Under the pieces are notes generated by a model. That model saw only the letters and a program-made list of their open reading frames with translations. It was not told the DNA's origin and did no database searches. From the NCBI GenBank assembly GCA_002491115.1, contig DKVI01000071.1, positions 9,275 through 73,274 on the forward strand: a stretch of DNA of 64,000 bases, read 5' to 3'. This DNA comes from Lachnospiraceae bacterium UBA7182. GTDB lineage: Bacteria > Bacillota > Clostridia > Lachnospirales > Lachnospiraceae. The first letter of the stretch is position 1. Every line of letters starts with the position of its first letter. A program made the position numbers and the translations under genes. Shown here one piece after another: positions 16,852-25,764 of this stretch.

Positions 16852-18590
16852 GAGAGATATCCGCGGAACCGATTCAGGCAGGCAAACAGTTCCTGTATCC
16901 GGGGTTTGGCCAGACCGCAGGGAATGTAAGAACTGCAGAACGGTTCCCATCCTTTTTTCTCCATCATATCGGATAATGTCTGAACAATCTGACGGACTGT
17001 GCGTTTTCCGTCCATAAGCTGTTCCAGCGCATACCGCAGAAGGTATGCCAGGGCAGTGGTCTGTTCGGAATCGGCAAGCTGTTCCACATACCTTAAATCT
17101 ACGGTTTCTTTATCTACGGAGAAGGAATCGCGTCCCATGGTTTTTATCTTCATATGTTCATGGCGGTTGTCACTTTCGATCCGCCTTCCTGTGCGGTAAT
17201 CCCGTCTGCCGCGTTCGCTGCGGTGCCAGGGAGGCAGTGTACGCTCATAAGAAGGCACGGCAAATCCGGGCGCCTGGATTCGGGGGGCAGTATGCTCTTT
17301 GCACAGTTCTTTTACATGTTCTGTAATATCGACCGGACGATAACAGTCCATCTGGAGGATCTTATCCGCAATATAGAAGAAAGCGCCGGAACTTCCTGCC
17401 ACAAGGATCGTCGAGATCCCTGCCTGTTCATACAGATCTCTGGCGCGTTCCAGAAACGGTGTGATGGGTTCCTTTTCCCGGCTGATCACCTGCTGCATAA
17501 AATCGTCCCGCAGCATAAAGTTGGTAGCGGAAGTATCCTCATCGATCAGGAACAGACGGGAACCAGACTCCATATTTTCGATCACGCCGGCTGCCTGGGA
17601 AGTACTTCCGCTGGCATCCGGGGTTGAAAAAGATGCCGTATCTTTTTTATTGGGCAGATCGTTGATGAACAGGGATATATCCACATTTCGAATAGAGCGC
17701 CCGTCTTCGGCCCGCAGTTTGACCGCCGTATCGTCGGTGATGACAAATTCCCGCCCGTCCCCGGCAATATGGTTATAAACGCCGTTTTGCAGAGCTTCTA
17801 AAAGGGTGGATTTTCCATGATAGCCGCCGCCCACAATCAGGGTAATGCCCTGGGGGATTGCCATTCCGGTGATTTTTCCTTTATGGGGCAGCGTAAAAGT
17901 ACGCTCCATTGAGGCAGGTGAAGTAAAAAGGACACTGTCTTTTAAAGGAAGATCCGATACGCCGCTTTTTCTGGGAAGAATCGAGCCGTTAGCCACAAAG
18001 GCGGACAGTTTTTCTTCTGTCAGAATGTTTCTGAGTGCCTCCTGATCTTCTGCCAGGAATATGGCAGCTTCCACTTTTTTTGCATCCAGCTTTCGGTAAT
18101 AAAAGCTGTTTTCCACGCAGCGGGGAAGGAAATCAAAGAGAATTTTCTCCAATTCTCCCGCATTGATGGTCCGTCCAAGGGCAGGAAAACCCACATGGAA
18201 ACGGGCGACGATTTTATTTTCCGAAATCTGGCAGGCGCTTCGGTCCAGCACTTCCTGACGGCATCGGGTGATGGATAAAAGGCCGCTTTTCCCTGAGCCT
18301 TTTGCTTTAAAATTGTAATCTTCAAACTGGGAGGCGAACTGTCTGGTCAGAAAGTCCTGCAAAGCAATGCGGGAGCAGTCTTTTTCATAGTACGCTGTCG
18401 GAAACCCGGCCGCTTTGTGGGGGATTTCCACATGAAGACTGGAGGGAGAGGCAAAAGGATCACCCTGGACATGATCGATGGACAGGGTAAAATTCTGATA
18501 TTGATAGACTCCTGCCAGAGATTTATAAGCAGGATAGCTTTTATGATCAATGGAACGCAGCATGGTGCGCAGGTCATTGGATGATTTCAT
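16848..18590 (-). CDS. Predicted ATPase of the ABC class (PF09818)
   Basis: The protein has 580 residues from the ATG at 18590, which is preceded by AAGGAGAA; a longer frame to 18656 has no ribosome binding site. The ATPase core has the unusual loop GGGYHGKST (Walker A), a LSTPDASGSTSQAAG-like signature region, and Walker B RLFLIDEDTSATNFM. The family is soluble, widespread in Bacillota and of unknown function; it has an ABC-type nucleotide-binding fold without a transporter partner. The extreme C terminus (about 500-580) is a small helical region. It converges on and slightly overlaps the ZorB-like gene, so no operon link is implied. Confidence 0.82.
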   Translation of the reverse strand: MKSSNDLRTMLRSIDHKSYPAYKSLAGVYQYQNFTLSIDHVQGDPFASPSSLHVEIPHKAAGFPTAYYEKDCSRIALQDFLTRQFASQFEDYNFKAKGSGKSGLLSITRCRQEVLDRSACQISENKIVARFHVGFPALGRTINAGELEKILFDFLPRCVENSFYYRKLDAKKVEAAIFLAEDQEALRNILTEEKLSAFVANGSILPRKSGVSDLPLKDSVLFTSPASMERTFTLPHKGKITGMAIPQGITLIVGGGYHGKSTLLEALQNGVYNHIAGDGREFVITDDTAVKLRAEDGRSIRNVDISLFINDLPNKKDTASFSTPDASGSTSQAAGVIENMESGSRLFLIDEDTSATNFMLRDDFMQQVISREKEPITPFLERARDLYEQAGISTILVAGSSGAFFYIADKILQMDCYRPVDITEHVKELCKEHTAPRIQAPGFAVPSYERTLPPWHRSERGRRDYRTGRRIESDNRHEHMKIKTMGRDSFSVDKETVDLRYVEQLADSEQTTALAYLLRYALEQLMDGKRTVRQIVQTLSDMMEKKGWEPFCSSYIPCGLAKPRIQELFACLNRFRGYLS

Positions 18591-18794
18591 AACTGGAATA
18601 ATTCTCCTTTCGGGTGTGTATTGGTACGGGTATAGTATAACAACATTTTTTTCCATTCGTCAATGGGCAGTGTTGGTCATAAAAGCAAAAAGCAATATAG
18701 ATTCTCCATACAGGTTATGTTAAAATGGAGCCAGAACGCATTTGGCGGAATTTGAAAACGACAGATGCAAAATTCACACAGGAGGTACATAAAA

Positions 18795-19595
18795 ATGGCA
18801 TTGATGCATGTGGACTTTTTTTCGGATGTGCTGGGAATGTGCATGGATATGGATGTAATCCTGCCACAGCAGACAAACGGACAGATCGGTATGGAGGGGA
18901 AGGCATCTACCGGATCTTATAAGACTATGTATCTGCTTCATGGAATGAGTGATGATCAGACAGTCTGGCAGAGAAGGACTTCCATTGAGCGGTATGTGAG
19001 TAAGCTGGGAATCGCAGTGGTGATACCGACGACCCACCTTGGTTTTTATACAGACACTACCTATGGAATGCAGTACTGGACCTTTATCTCGGAGGAACTG
19101 CCCCGTATCTGCCGGGAATTTTTTCCGCGTATGTCAGACAAAAGAGAGGACACGCTGGCGGCCGGACTGTCCATGGGCGGATACGGTGCATGGAAATTAG
19201 GGCTTAGGGCCGGGGATACATTCGGTGCGGCAGCTTCTTTGTCAGGCGCCCTGGATATTGAAGAAGATGTCCGCAACCAGGCGGACGAGAAAAAGAAACA
19301 TCTGTTCCGGGGTATTTTTGGCAGCATGGAAGAACTGGTCGGTTCCAATAATGACCTTTTTGCACTGGCTAAAAAGCAGGTCGCCGGAAAAAAGGAACTG
19401 CCGCGGCTCTATGCATGGTGCGGAACAGAAGATTTCCTGTATCAGGGCAACTTAAAAGCCTGGAAGCACATGAAAAAACTGGGTTATAATCTGACTTGTG
19501 AAGAATCCGCCGGAGATCATCAATGGAAGTACTGGGACGAGAAGATCCAGGACGTCCTGCGCTGGTGGCTGGGGATCGATATGGATATTACCTGA
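18795..19595 (+). CDS. Esterase D/tributyrin esterase-type alpha/beta hydrolase
   Basis: The protein has 266 residues with no signal peptide. The nucleophile Ser126 lies in AGLSMGGYGAW, the oxyanion region is YLLHGMSDD, and the acid and His lie near AWCGTEDFLY and AGDHQWKYW. Family members hydrolyse short-chain esters, including S-formylglutathione-like thioesters and acetylated sugars. The start at 18795 has GGAGG 10 bases upstream. A second hydrolase of the same broad family lies at 39659-40438. Confidence 0.85.
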   Translation: MALMHVDFFSDVLGMCMDMDVILPQQTNGQIGMEGKASTGSYKTMYLLHGMSDDQTVWQRRTSIERYVSKLGIAVVIPTTHLGFYTDTTYGMQYWTFISEELPRICREFFPRMSDKREDTLAAGLSMGGYGAWKLGLRAGDTFGAAASLSGALDIEEDVRNQADEKKKHLFRGIFGSMEELVGSNNDLFALAKKQVAGKKELPRLYAWCGTEDFLYQGNLKAWKHMKKLGYNLTCEESAGDHQWKYWDEKIQDVLRWWLGIDMDIT

Positions 19596-19602
19596 GCCGG
19601 GG

Positions 19603-19692
19603 TTACTCTTTCTTAGCAAAGCTGCGGCGATATTGTAGAGGAGTCATACCGGACACTCTTTTAAATATGGTAATAAAATAGTTATAGTCAAA
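19603..19692 (-). pseudogene. C-terminal remnant of an AraC-family regulator
   Basis: On the minus strand this stretch reads FDYNYFITIFKRVSGMTPLQ followed by YRRSFAKKE and a stop. That is the last helix-turn-helix of AraC/XylS regulators (F-N-YF-xx-FK+xxGxTPxxYR). Upstream of the Phe codon homology ends abruptly, and the ribosome binding site of the aldolase gene begins a few bases away. The rest of the regulator is missing, so a deletion or rearrangement joined its tail to the sugar operon. Confidence 0.75.
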
Positions 19693-19707
19693 TTTCAGGA
19701 GAAGGTT

Positions 19708-20574
19708 ATGTTAGTTACATTAAAAGAAATCTTACATATGGCGGAAGAACGAAAAATGGCAGTCGGTTCTTTTAATACACCCAGTCTGGAGAGCCTTATG
19801 GCTGTGATTCATGCCGCGGAAGAACTCAATGTACCGGTGATCGTGCAGTTTGCCCAATGTCATGAACCGTGGATTCCGCTGGCAGTGATCGGAAAAATGA
19901 TGGTAGAACAGGCAAAAGCGGCGAAAGTCCCGGTGTGCGTGCATCTGGACCATGGCGAAACGCTGGAATATCTCAAAGAAGCGCTGGATCTGGGATTTAC
20001 AGGCATCATGTATGATGGTTCGGTGCTGCCGTATGAAGAAAATCTGCAAAACACAAAAAAAGCAGTGGAAATGGCGGCAAAGACCGGCGCAGGCGTCGAG
20101 GCTGAACTCGGCTCTATGGGGAGAAGAGAATCAGGAGCCGGTGACAGGACCGGTGCCAAAGACGATACAAAGATCTATACAGACCCGACTCTGGCAGGGC
20201 AGTTTGTCAGAGATACTCAGGTGGACGCACTGGCCTGTTCTTTTGGGACAACACATGGCATTTATTTAGAAAAACCACAGTTGGATTTTGACGTGGTTAA
20301 AAAAGTGCGGGAACAGACGGACAAAATCCCTGTCGTTATGCACGGCGGTTCCGGTGTCAGCAGAGAGGATTTTCATGCAGCGGTCAAATCGGGGGTCAGA
20401 AAAGTAAATTATTTTACCTATATGGATAAAAGCGGCGGCCAGGCGGCGGCAGAGTACCTGCATACGCTGAAAACAGGCGAACCGATTTTCTTTTCATCGC
20501 TGATTCAGGAAGCTGAAAAAGCCATGAAAGAAAATGTAAAAGAAGCTATGAAGATATTTGCCATGATGGATTGA
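19708..20574 (+). CDS. Class II (zinc) ketose-bisphosphate aldolase
   Basis: A 288-residue enzyme of the Fba/GatY/KbaY family, which splits ketose bisphosphates or ketose phosphates to dihydroxyacetone phosphate plus an aldehyde. Visible marks are the substrate loop VGSFNTPS, Zn-site CVHLDHGET (about residues 77-85), AELGSMGRRE, GTTHGIY, and VMHGGSGVSREDF with the second Zn histidine and phosphate loop. It opens a four-gene operon, so its substrate is probably the kinase product and not glycolytic fructose bisphosphate. Exact specificity cannot be read. Confidence 0.88.
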   Translation: MLVTLKEILHMAEERKMAVGSFNTPSLESLMAVIHAAEELNVPVIVQFAQCHEPWIPLAVIGKMMVEQAKAAKVPVCVHLDHGETLEYLKEALDLGFTGIMYDGSVLPYEENLQNTKKAVEMAAKTGAGVEAELGSMGRRESGAGDRTGAKDDTKIYTDPTLAGQFVRDTQVDALACSFGTTHGIYLEKPQLDFDVVKKVREQTDKIPVVMHGGSGVSREDFHAAVKSGVRKVNYFTYMDKSGGQAAAEYLHTLKTGEPIFFSSLIQEAEKAMKENVKEAMKIFAMMD

Positions 20575-20597
20575 CCTAAGAAGGAGAGTGGTTGCAT

Positions 20598-22004
20598 ATG
20601 AGGAAAAAAATGACATTCGCGCTGGCATTCTGCAACAGAGGATTTATGCCGGGAGAACTGATTTACGGAGCAAGAGAGGATATGATCAAAGCGGTGACAG
20701 ACGCAGGATACGACTATATTGCCATGAACGCAGAACTGACCCGTTTTGGCGGCATTGAAACCAGGGATGAGGGACTGCTTTATGCAAAATGGTTAAGAGA
20801 ACATGAAGGGCAGTATGACGGAGTGATCTTTTCCATGCCGATCTTTGCTGACGAAAACGGAGCAATCACAGCACTTCAGGATGCAGGAGTTCCCATTCTG
20901 ATGCAGGCATATCCGGACGAGATTGGTAAAATGGATTTTGCGCACAGAAGAGACGCATTCTGCGGGAAATTTTCGGTCACGGATGTATTTACCCAGTATC
21001 AGGTGCCCTTTACCGTATTGAAGCCTCATGTGGTTCACCCATTGTCTGAAAAATTTCAGGAAAATCTGAGAGATTTTGCCGCCATATGCCGTGTTGTAAA
21101 TGGAATGAAGCGCTGTAATATCGGCTGTATCGGCGCCAGAACCACAGCTTTTAAGACGGTTCGTTTTGATGAGATCGCCATGCAAAAATACGGGATCAAT
21201 GTGGAATCTTTCGACCTGTCCGAACTTATCTTTAAAGTAGGAAAACTGTCAGATAACGACGAAAAAGTACTGGCGAAAAAAACAGCGTTAGAAGCGTATT
21301 CTGATTTTACGGCTGTGCCGAAAGAAAAGAAAAATATACTGTCAAAAATATCGGTAGTAATCGATGAATATATCTGCACTTACCATCTGGACGCGCTTGC
21401 GCTTCGGTGCTGGAATGAGATGGAAGAGATCCTGCGTGTCTGTCCCTGTGTGCTTCTGTCTGAATTAAACGACCGGGGCATTACCGCTTCCTGTGAGATT
21501 GACCTGTGTTCTGCCATCACCATGCGGGCCATGGCGCTGGCCAGCGAGACGCCCACCACAGTGCTTGACTGGAACAACAATTATGGCGATCAGGAAAATA
21601 AGGTGATTCTGTTCCATTGCGGACCGGTGCCGACTTCCCTTATGACCGACAAAGGGAAAGTGACCAGCCATAAAATGTTTGATAAGACCGACGCAGGGAG
21701 CGGATGCGGAACCTGTGAAGGGCGCATGAAAGCGGGGGATATCACAATCTCCAACTGCCAGACCAAAGACGGTAAGATGATCGTATACGCCTCAGAAGCA
21801 AAGTTTACGGATGACCCCATTGAAGAAAGTTATTTTGGATGTGCGGCGGTCTGTGAATTACCGGATATGGAAGATAAAATGATCCGCCTGGCAAGAGGCG
21901 GGTTTAAACATCATACTTCAGTAGGCGTCGGACATATGAAGGAAATATTAAAAGAAGCATTTACCACTTATCTGGGGTATGAATGGGTGGATATCGATGG
22001 ATAA
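20598..22004 (+). CDS. L-fucose/L-arabinose isomerase-family protein
   Basis: The protein has 468 residues. The N-terminal Rossmann-like part and C-terminal region (CGTCEGRMKAGDITISN; FKHHTSVGVGHM) match the fucose/arabinose isomerase fold, which interconverts aldoses and ketoses with a divalent metal. The start at 20598 has AAGGAG 11 bases upstream; a TTG two codons earlier is less likely. Position between aldolase and kinase suggests it makes the ketose that the kinase phosphorylates. The sugar is unknown. Confidence 0.75.
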   Translation: MRKKMTFALAFCNRGFMPGELIYGAREDMIKAVTDAGYDYIAMNAELTRFGGIETRDEGLLYAKWLREHEGQYDGVIFSMPIFADENGAITALQDAGVPILMQAYPDEIGKMDFAHRRDAFCGKFSVTDVFTQYQVPFTVLKPHVVHPLSEKFQENLRDFAAICRVVNGMKRCNIGCIGARTTAFKTVRFDEIAMQKYGINVESFDLSELIFKVGKLSDNDEKVLAKKTALEAYSDFTAVPKEKKNILSKISVVIDEYICTYHLDALALRCWNEMEEILRVCPCVLLSELNDRGITASCEIDLCSAITMRAMALASETPTTVLDWNNNYGDQENKVILFHCGPVPTSLMTDKGKVTSHKMFDKTDAGSGCGTCEGRMKAGDITISNCQTKDGKMIVYASEAKFTDDPIEESYFGCAAVCELPDMEDKMIRLARGGFKHHTSVGVGHMKEILKEAFTTYLGYEWVDIDG

Positions 22005-23487
22005 GAGGAAAATAGCAGGGCTTGATATTGGAACTACCGGATGTAAATGTACCGTATTTGATGAAACAGGTACTGATCTGGGCAATGCATATGCGGAGTA
22101 TCCGGTTAAAAGAACCATAAGCGGTCATGAAGTGGATGTATCTTCCATTATGGACGGCGTATATAAAGTTCTTTCTGATATGGCGGAGCGGTATCCGGAT
22201 ATCGGCGGCATCGGAGTTACCAGTTTTGGAGAAACCTTTGTTTTGACAGACCAGGCAGGGCGGCCGTTGCATACGTCTATGCTGTATACGGACCCCCGGG
22301 GGAAAGAAGAGTGTGAAACACTTGTGCGTAAGCTGGGAGCTAAAAAGATCGCCCATATCACCGGGCTTCGGCCGCATGAGATGTACAGTATTTCCAAACT
22401 GATGTGGATGAAAGAACATCAACCGGCTATTTATAAGGAAGCCGCCTGTATTTTTCTGATCGAGGATTATGTGGTCTATCACCTGACGGGAAAAAGACAG
22501 ATCGATTATTCTCTTGCCACCAGAACCATGGCGTTTGACATTGTAACACTTAGTTGGAGCCGGGAGATTTTTGAAGCTGCCGGAATCGATATGGATAAGA
22601 TGTCCCGGCCGGTGCCAACCGGGACAGATGCAGGACTGATCCTTAAAAAAGCCGTTCTTCGTACCGGGCTGTCACCGGATACACATATTATATCTGTCAG
22701 CCATGACCAGGTAGCGGCAGCGGTGGGCGCAGGCGCCTTTGATTCGTCTGTAGCAGTGGACGGGGCAGGAACTGTAGAATGTGTGACACCTGTCTATGAC
22801 CGGCTTCCGGATGTAGATGTGATGTATCGCGGGTATTTTTCCATCGTTCCTTATGTAATTCCGGGGAAATATGTTGCATATGCTTTTTCTTATACAGGCG
22901 GCGCGCTGATTCAGTGGTGTACGAAGACGCTGGCAAAAAAGGAAATGGAGCTGGCCAAAGCCAGGGGGATCTCTGTGAATGAATATCTGGAAAAGTATCC
23001 TGGCCCTACGGGACTTCTGGTGCTTCCGCATTTTGCGGGAGCGGCGACTCCTTATATGGATACCGGTTCCAAAGGCGCAATTCTGGGACTTACGGCGGAC
23101 ACTTCGGTGGAAGAAATATATCGTGCCTGTATGGAAGGCGTTGTATATGAAATGTATCTGAATATAAAAGCGCTGGAAGGTTCCGGAAGTTGTTTTACCC
23201 GGATGCACGCCACCGGCGGCGGCGCGCGTTCCGGAGAATGGATGCAGATGAAAGCAGATATTCTGAATCTCCCGGTTACTGCGCTGGCAACTGCGGATGC
23301 GGGTACTGTCGGCTGTGCCATGCTGACCGGCATTGCCATCGGGATGTTCAAAGATCTGAAAGACGCGGCGAACCACATGGTGACAGAGACAAAGACATAT
23401 AGGCCAAGACCGCAAATGCACGAAAAATATATGGAAATTTACCTGCGGTATGAAAAGCTGTATCAGGCAGTCAGACCGCTTGTATAG
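21997..23487 (+). CDS. FGGY-family carbohydrate kinase
   Basis: The protein has 496 residues. The N-terminal phosphate loop is GLDIGTTGCKCTVFDETG. Other marks are ITGLRPHEMYSISKLMWMKEH, VAVDGAGTVECVTP, the adenosine region HATGGGARSGEWMQMKADIL, and DAGTVGCAMLTGIAIGMF. It phosphorylates a sugar or polyol, with xylulokinase and fuculokinase among the closest types. The start at 21997 overlaps the isomerase stop codon by eight bases; an in-frame ATG at 21979 is possible. It is part of the aldolase operon. Confidence 0.88.
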   Translation: MDKRKIAGLDIGTTGCKCTVFDETGTDLGNAYAEYPVKRTISGHEVDVSSIMDGVYKVLSDMAERYPDIGGIGVTSFGETFVLTDQAGRPLHTSMLYTDPRGKEECETLVRKLGAKKIAHITGLRPHEMYSISKLMWMKEHQPAIYKEAACIFLIEDYVVYHLTGKRQIDYSLATRTMAFDIVTLSWSREIFEAAGIDMDKMSRPVPTGTDAGLILKKAVLRTGLSPDTHIISVSHDQVAAAVGAGAFDSSVAVDGAGTVECVTPVYDRLPDVDVMYRGYFSIVPYVIPGKYVAYAFSYTGGALIQWCTKTLAKKEMELAKARGISVNEYLEKYPGPTGLLVLPHFAGAATPYMDTGSKGAILGLTADTSVEEIYRACMEGVVYEMYLNIKALEGSGSCFTRMHATGGGARSGEWMQMKADILNLPVTALATADAGTVGCAMLTGIAIGMFKDLKDAANHMVTETKTYRPRPQMHEKYMEIYLRYEKLYQAVRPLV

Positions 23488-23511
23488 ACTGCGTACAACA
23501 GGAGGACAATT

Positions 23512-24483
23512 ATGAATCCTTATATAGGGCATAGCTCACAGTTAAGCGGTGTAGAAGAACACCGTCTGGTGGGCGGAAAAGGCGACGGAATGCGCCTGTA
23601 TGAAATAACAAACGGAAAAGGCCTGGAATTGACGGTCACACCGGACCGTAATGGGGATATCAGCCGGCTGCGCTGCGGTGGTATAAATCTGAGTTATCTG
23701 TCTCCCTGCGGCTATGTGGCTCCGGCATATTATGATAAAACCGGATCTAACTGGTTAAATTCCTTTACGGCAGGTTTCCTGACCACCTGCGGACTGCAGG
23801 CAGTAGGAAGCCCCTGTATCGATGAGGGAGAAGAACTTCCTCTTCATGGATCTGTCGCTAATCTTCCCTGTGAATACAGTTATTGGGAGGAAACAGAAGA
23901 TGCGGTCTGTCTTTATACGCAGACCAAAGACGAAGTAATATTTGGCCGTAAGCTGACTTTAAAACGCACCATAATTATCTCAAAAAAAGAAAACAGTTTT
24001 GCGATTACAGATGAGATCCAGAATACAGGAGATCAGACGGAACCTGTGGAGATCCTTTACCATATGAATATGGGATATCCTCTGCTGGATGAAGACAGTA
24101 TACTTGTGATCCCGTCAAAAGAGGTGCTGCCCAGAGATGAGCATGCGGCAAAAGATATCGAAAACTGGATGCATATGGAGAAGCCTCAGGCAGGGTACCG
24201 GGAGAGATGTTATTATCACCGGTTTGCGGATGATAAAGGAACGGCGAAGATCTTTCAGCCCAAACTAAATACAGGGGTGGAAATCACATTTGACGCGGCG
24301 AAGCTGGACGGTTTTGTGGAATGGAAGATGATGGGCGTCCGGGACTATGTGCTGGGCCTGGAATGCGGCAACTGTTATCCGGATGGCAGAGATGTTATGA
24401 GAAGGACAGGAATGCTGAAATTTCTGAAACCGGGAGAAAAGAAAGTATACACAGTACATGTTTCAATTATAAAACATTTATAA
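23512..24483 (+). CDS. Aldose 1-epimerase-like protein (DUF4432)
   Basis: The protein has 323 residues with the galactose-mutarotase-like beta-sandwich pattern: DRNGDISRLRCGGINLSYLSP, LPLHGSVANLPCEY (His of the active-site type), EPVEILYHMNMGYPLL, and a C-terminal LGLECGNCYPDGRD. DUF4432 proteins accompany sugar catabolic operons and probably interconvert anomers or epimers. AGGAGGACAATT precedes the start. It closes the operon, and a terminator lies about 40 bases later. Confidence 0.82.
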   Translation: MNPYIGHSSQLSGVEEHRLVGGKGDGMRLYEITNGKGLELTVTPDRNGDISRLRCGGINLSYLSPCGYVAPAYYDKTGSNWLNSFTAGFLTTCGLQAVGSPCIDEGEELPLHGSVANLPCEYSYWEETEDAVCLYTQTKDEVIFGRKLTLKRTIIISKKENSFAITDEIQNTGDQTEPVEILYHMNMGYPLLDEDSILVIPSKEVLPRDEHAAKDIENWMHMEKPQAGYRERCYYHRFADDKGTAKIFQPKLNTGVEITFDAAKLDGFVEWKMMGVRDYVLGLECGNCYPDGRDVMRRTGMLKFLKPGEKKVYTVHVSIIKHL

Positions 24484-24495
24484 CAGTGGTGGGAT

Positions 24496-24512
24496 ACATA
24501 ATATTTTTATGT
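24496..24512. repeat. 17-bp palindrome, copy 1
   Basis: ACATAATATTTTTATGT (arms ACATAA and TTATGT) lies between the DUF4432 stop and its terminator. An identical copy is at 24577-24593. Confidence 0.7.
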
Positions 24513-24524
24513 AAATTAACAAAG

Positions 24525-24554
24525 CTCTGATGTGTATTGCATCGGAGTTTTTTG
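24525..24554 (+). terminator. Terminator of the sugar operon
   Basis: CTCTGATG pairs with CATCGGAG (one G-T pair) around a 7-base loop, followed by TTTTTTG. Confidence 0.8.
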
Positions 24555-24576
24555 ATATGGGTCGGAAGATACATTT

Positions 24577-24593
24577 ACATAATATTTTTATGT
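24577..24593. repeat. 17-bp palindrome, copy 2
   Basis: Exact second copy of ACATAATATTTTTATGT, 81 bases after the first and about 60 bases before the promoter of the AEC transporter gene. It may be a regulator site. Confidence 0.7.
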
Positions 24594-24652
24594 TAATATG
24601 TAATAGCTTTAATAAATAGAAACCGCGGTTACGATCGGGGAAGGAACTTATC

Positions 24653-24681
24653 TTGACGCAGCAAGCGAAAAGACGTATGCT
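24653..24681 (+). promoter_or_regulatory. Promoter of the AEC transporter gene
   Basis: TTGACG (24653-24658), 17 bases, TATGCT (24676-24681). Confidence 0.55.
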
Positions 24682-24713
24682 ATCAGGGAAGAAATAAAAG
24701 CAGAGGTACAGAC

Positions 24714-25655
24714 ATGTTGGATAATTTTATCATTGCAGTAGAAGCAGTACTTCCGGTATTTCTACTGATTCTGCTGGGAATGGGCGCAAAGAGGCTTGCG
24801 CCGCTTACGGACACAGAATTAAAACATGTGAATAACGCCATTTTTCAGGTTATGTTCCCTTTTATGATGTTCCATAATATTTATTCGGCTGATTTTTCCG
24901 GCGTTTTGATTCCGTTTTACTTTATTTTTTGTCTGTCGATGCTTCTTTTGGTGTATTTTCTTGGCGTAGTGTTCGCGCTTATGACGGAAAAAGAGAATAA
25001 AAGCCGGGGCGCTTTCATCCAGGCAGTCTATCGGGGAAATTTTGTATTGATGGGACTTCCGGTTATGCAGAACCTGATGGGAGAGGAGGCCATGGGACTT
25101 ACAACAATTATGCTGGCGGTTATCGTTCCTGTTTATAATGTACTGGCAGTCATTACGCTGGAAGTATTTCGCGGAGGGAAAGCCAGCCCGTCTCACATTC
25201 TGAGAAAAATTATAAAAAATCCCCTGATTCTTGGGGCGGCAGCCGGGATTCTGGCAGTCATCCTGAAAGCGGAAATCCCGGCTGTAGTTGTAAAACCTGT
25301 AAGTCAGGTGGCGTCAGCAGCGACTCCGTCGGCACTTCTGGTTCTGGGCGCTTCATTTCGTTTTGGCAGTGTCCGGGATCATCTAAGAAGCATTGTCTGC
25401 GGCGTTGTCGGCAAACTGATTGTAAGTCCTGCGATTGCAGTGTTGACAGGATACGCCCTTGGATTGCGGGGCATACCATTGGCTCTTTTGATTGTAATGT
25501 TTGGGGCGCCCTGCGCAGTATCCAGCTACACGATGGCGCAGCAGATGGACAGCAATGCGGAACTGGCGGCGGGATGCCTGATTTTTTCTTCTTTATTTTC
25601 CTGTGTAACGATCTGCGGGTGGATCTTTTTGATGAAACAGATGGGGGCTGTCTGA
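24714..25655 (+). CDS. AEC family transporter (auxin efflux carrier-like)
   Basis: The protein has 313 residues and about ten membrane helices in two halves. Marks are an N-terminal VLPVFLLILLGMGAKR, MGLPVMQNLMGEEA, and the C-terminal APCAVSSYTMAQQMDSNAELAAGCLIFSS motif typical of the family. Bacterial members move carboxylates such as malate or malonate. It has its own promoter and follows two palindromic repeats. Confidence 0.85.
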   Translation: MLDNFIIAVEAVLPVFLLILLGMGAKRLAPLTDTELKHVNNAIFQVMFPFMMFHNIYSADFSGVLIPFYFIFCLSMLLLVYFLGVVFALMTEKENKSRGAFIQAVYRGNFVLMGLPVMQNLMGEEAMGLTTIMLAVIVPVYNVLAVITLEVFRGGKASPSHILRKIIKNPLILGAAAGILAVILKAEIPAVVVKPVSQVASAATPSALLVLGASFRFGSVRDHLRSIVCGVVGKLIVSPAIAVLTGYALGLRGIPLALLIVMFGAPCAVSSYTMAQQMDSNAELAAGCLIFSSLFSCVTICGWIFLMKQMGAV

Positions 25656-25764
25656 CCATATATTTATTTTAAAAAGTATAGTATCGGCGTTTTGTCTCAT
25701 AGACAAATAAGAAAAAATGGATTACAATAAATATTGATATCATAATAAATATAAGGAGGATGTT

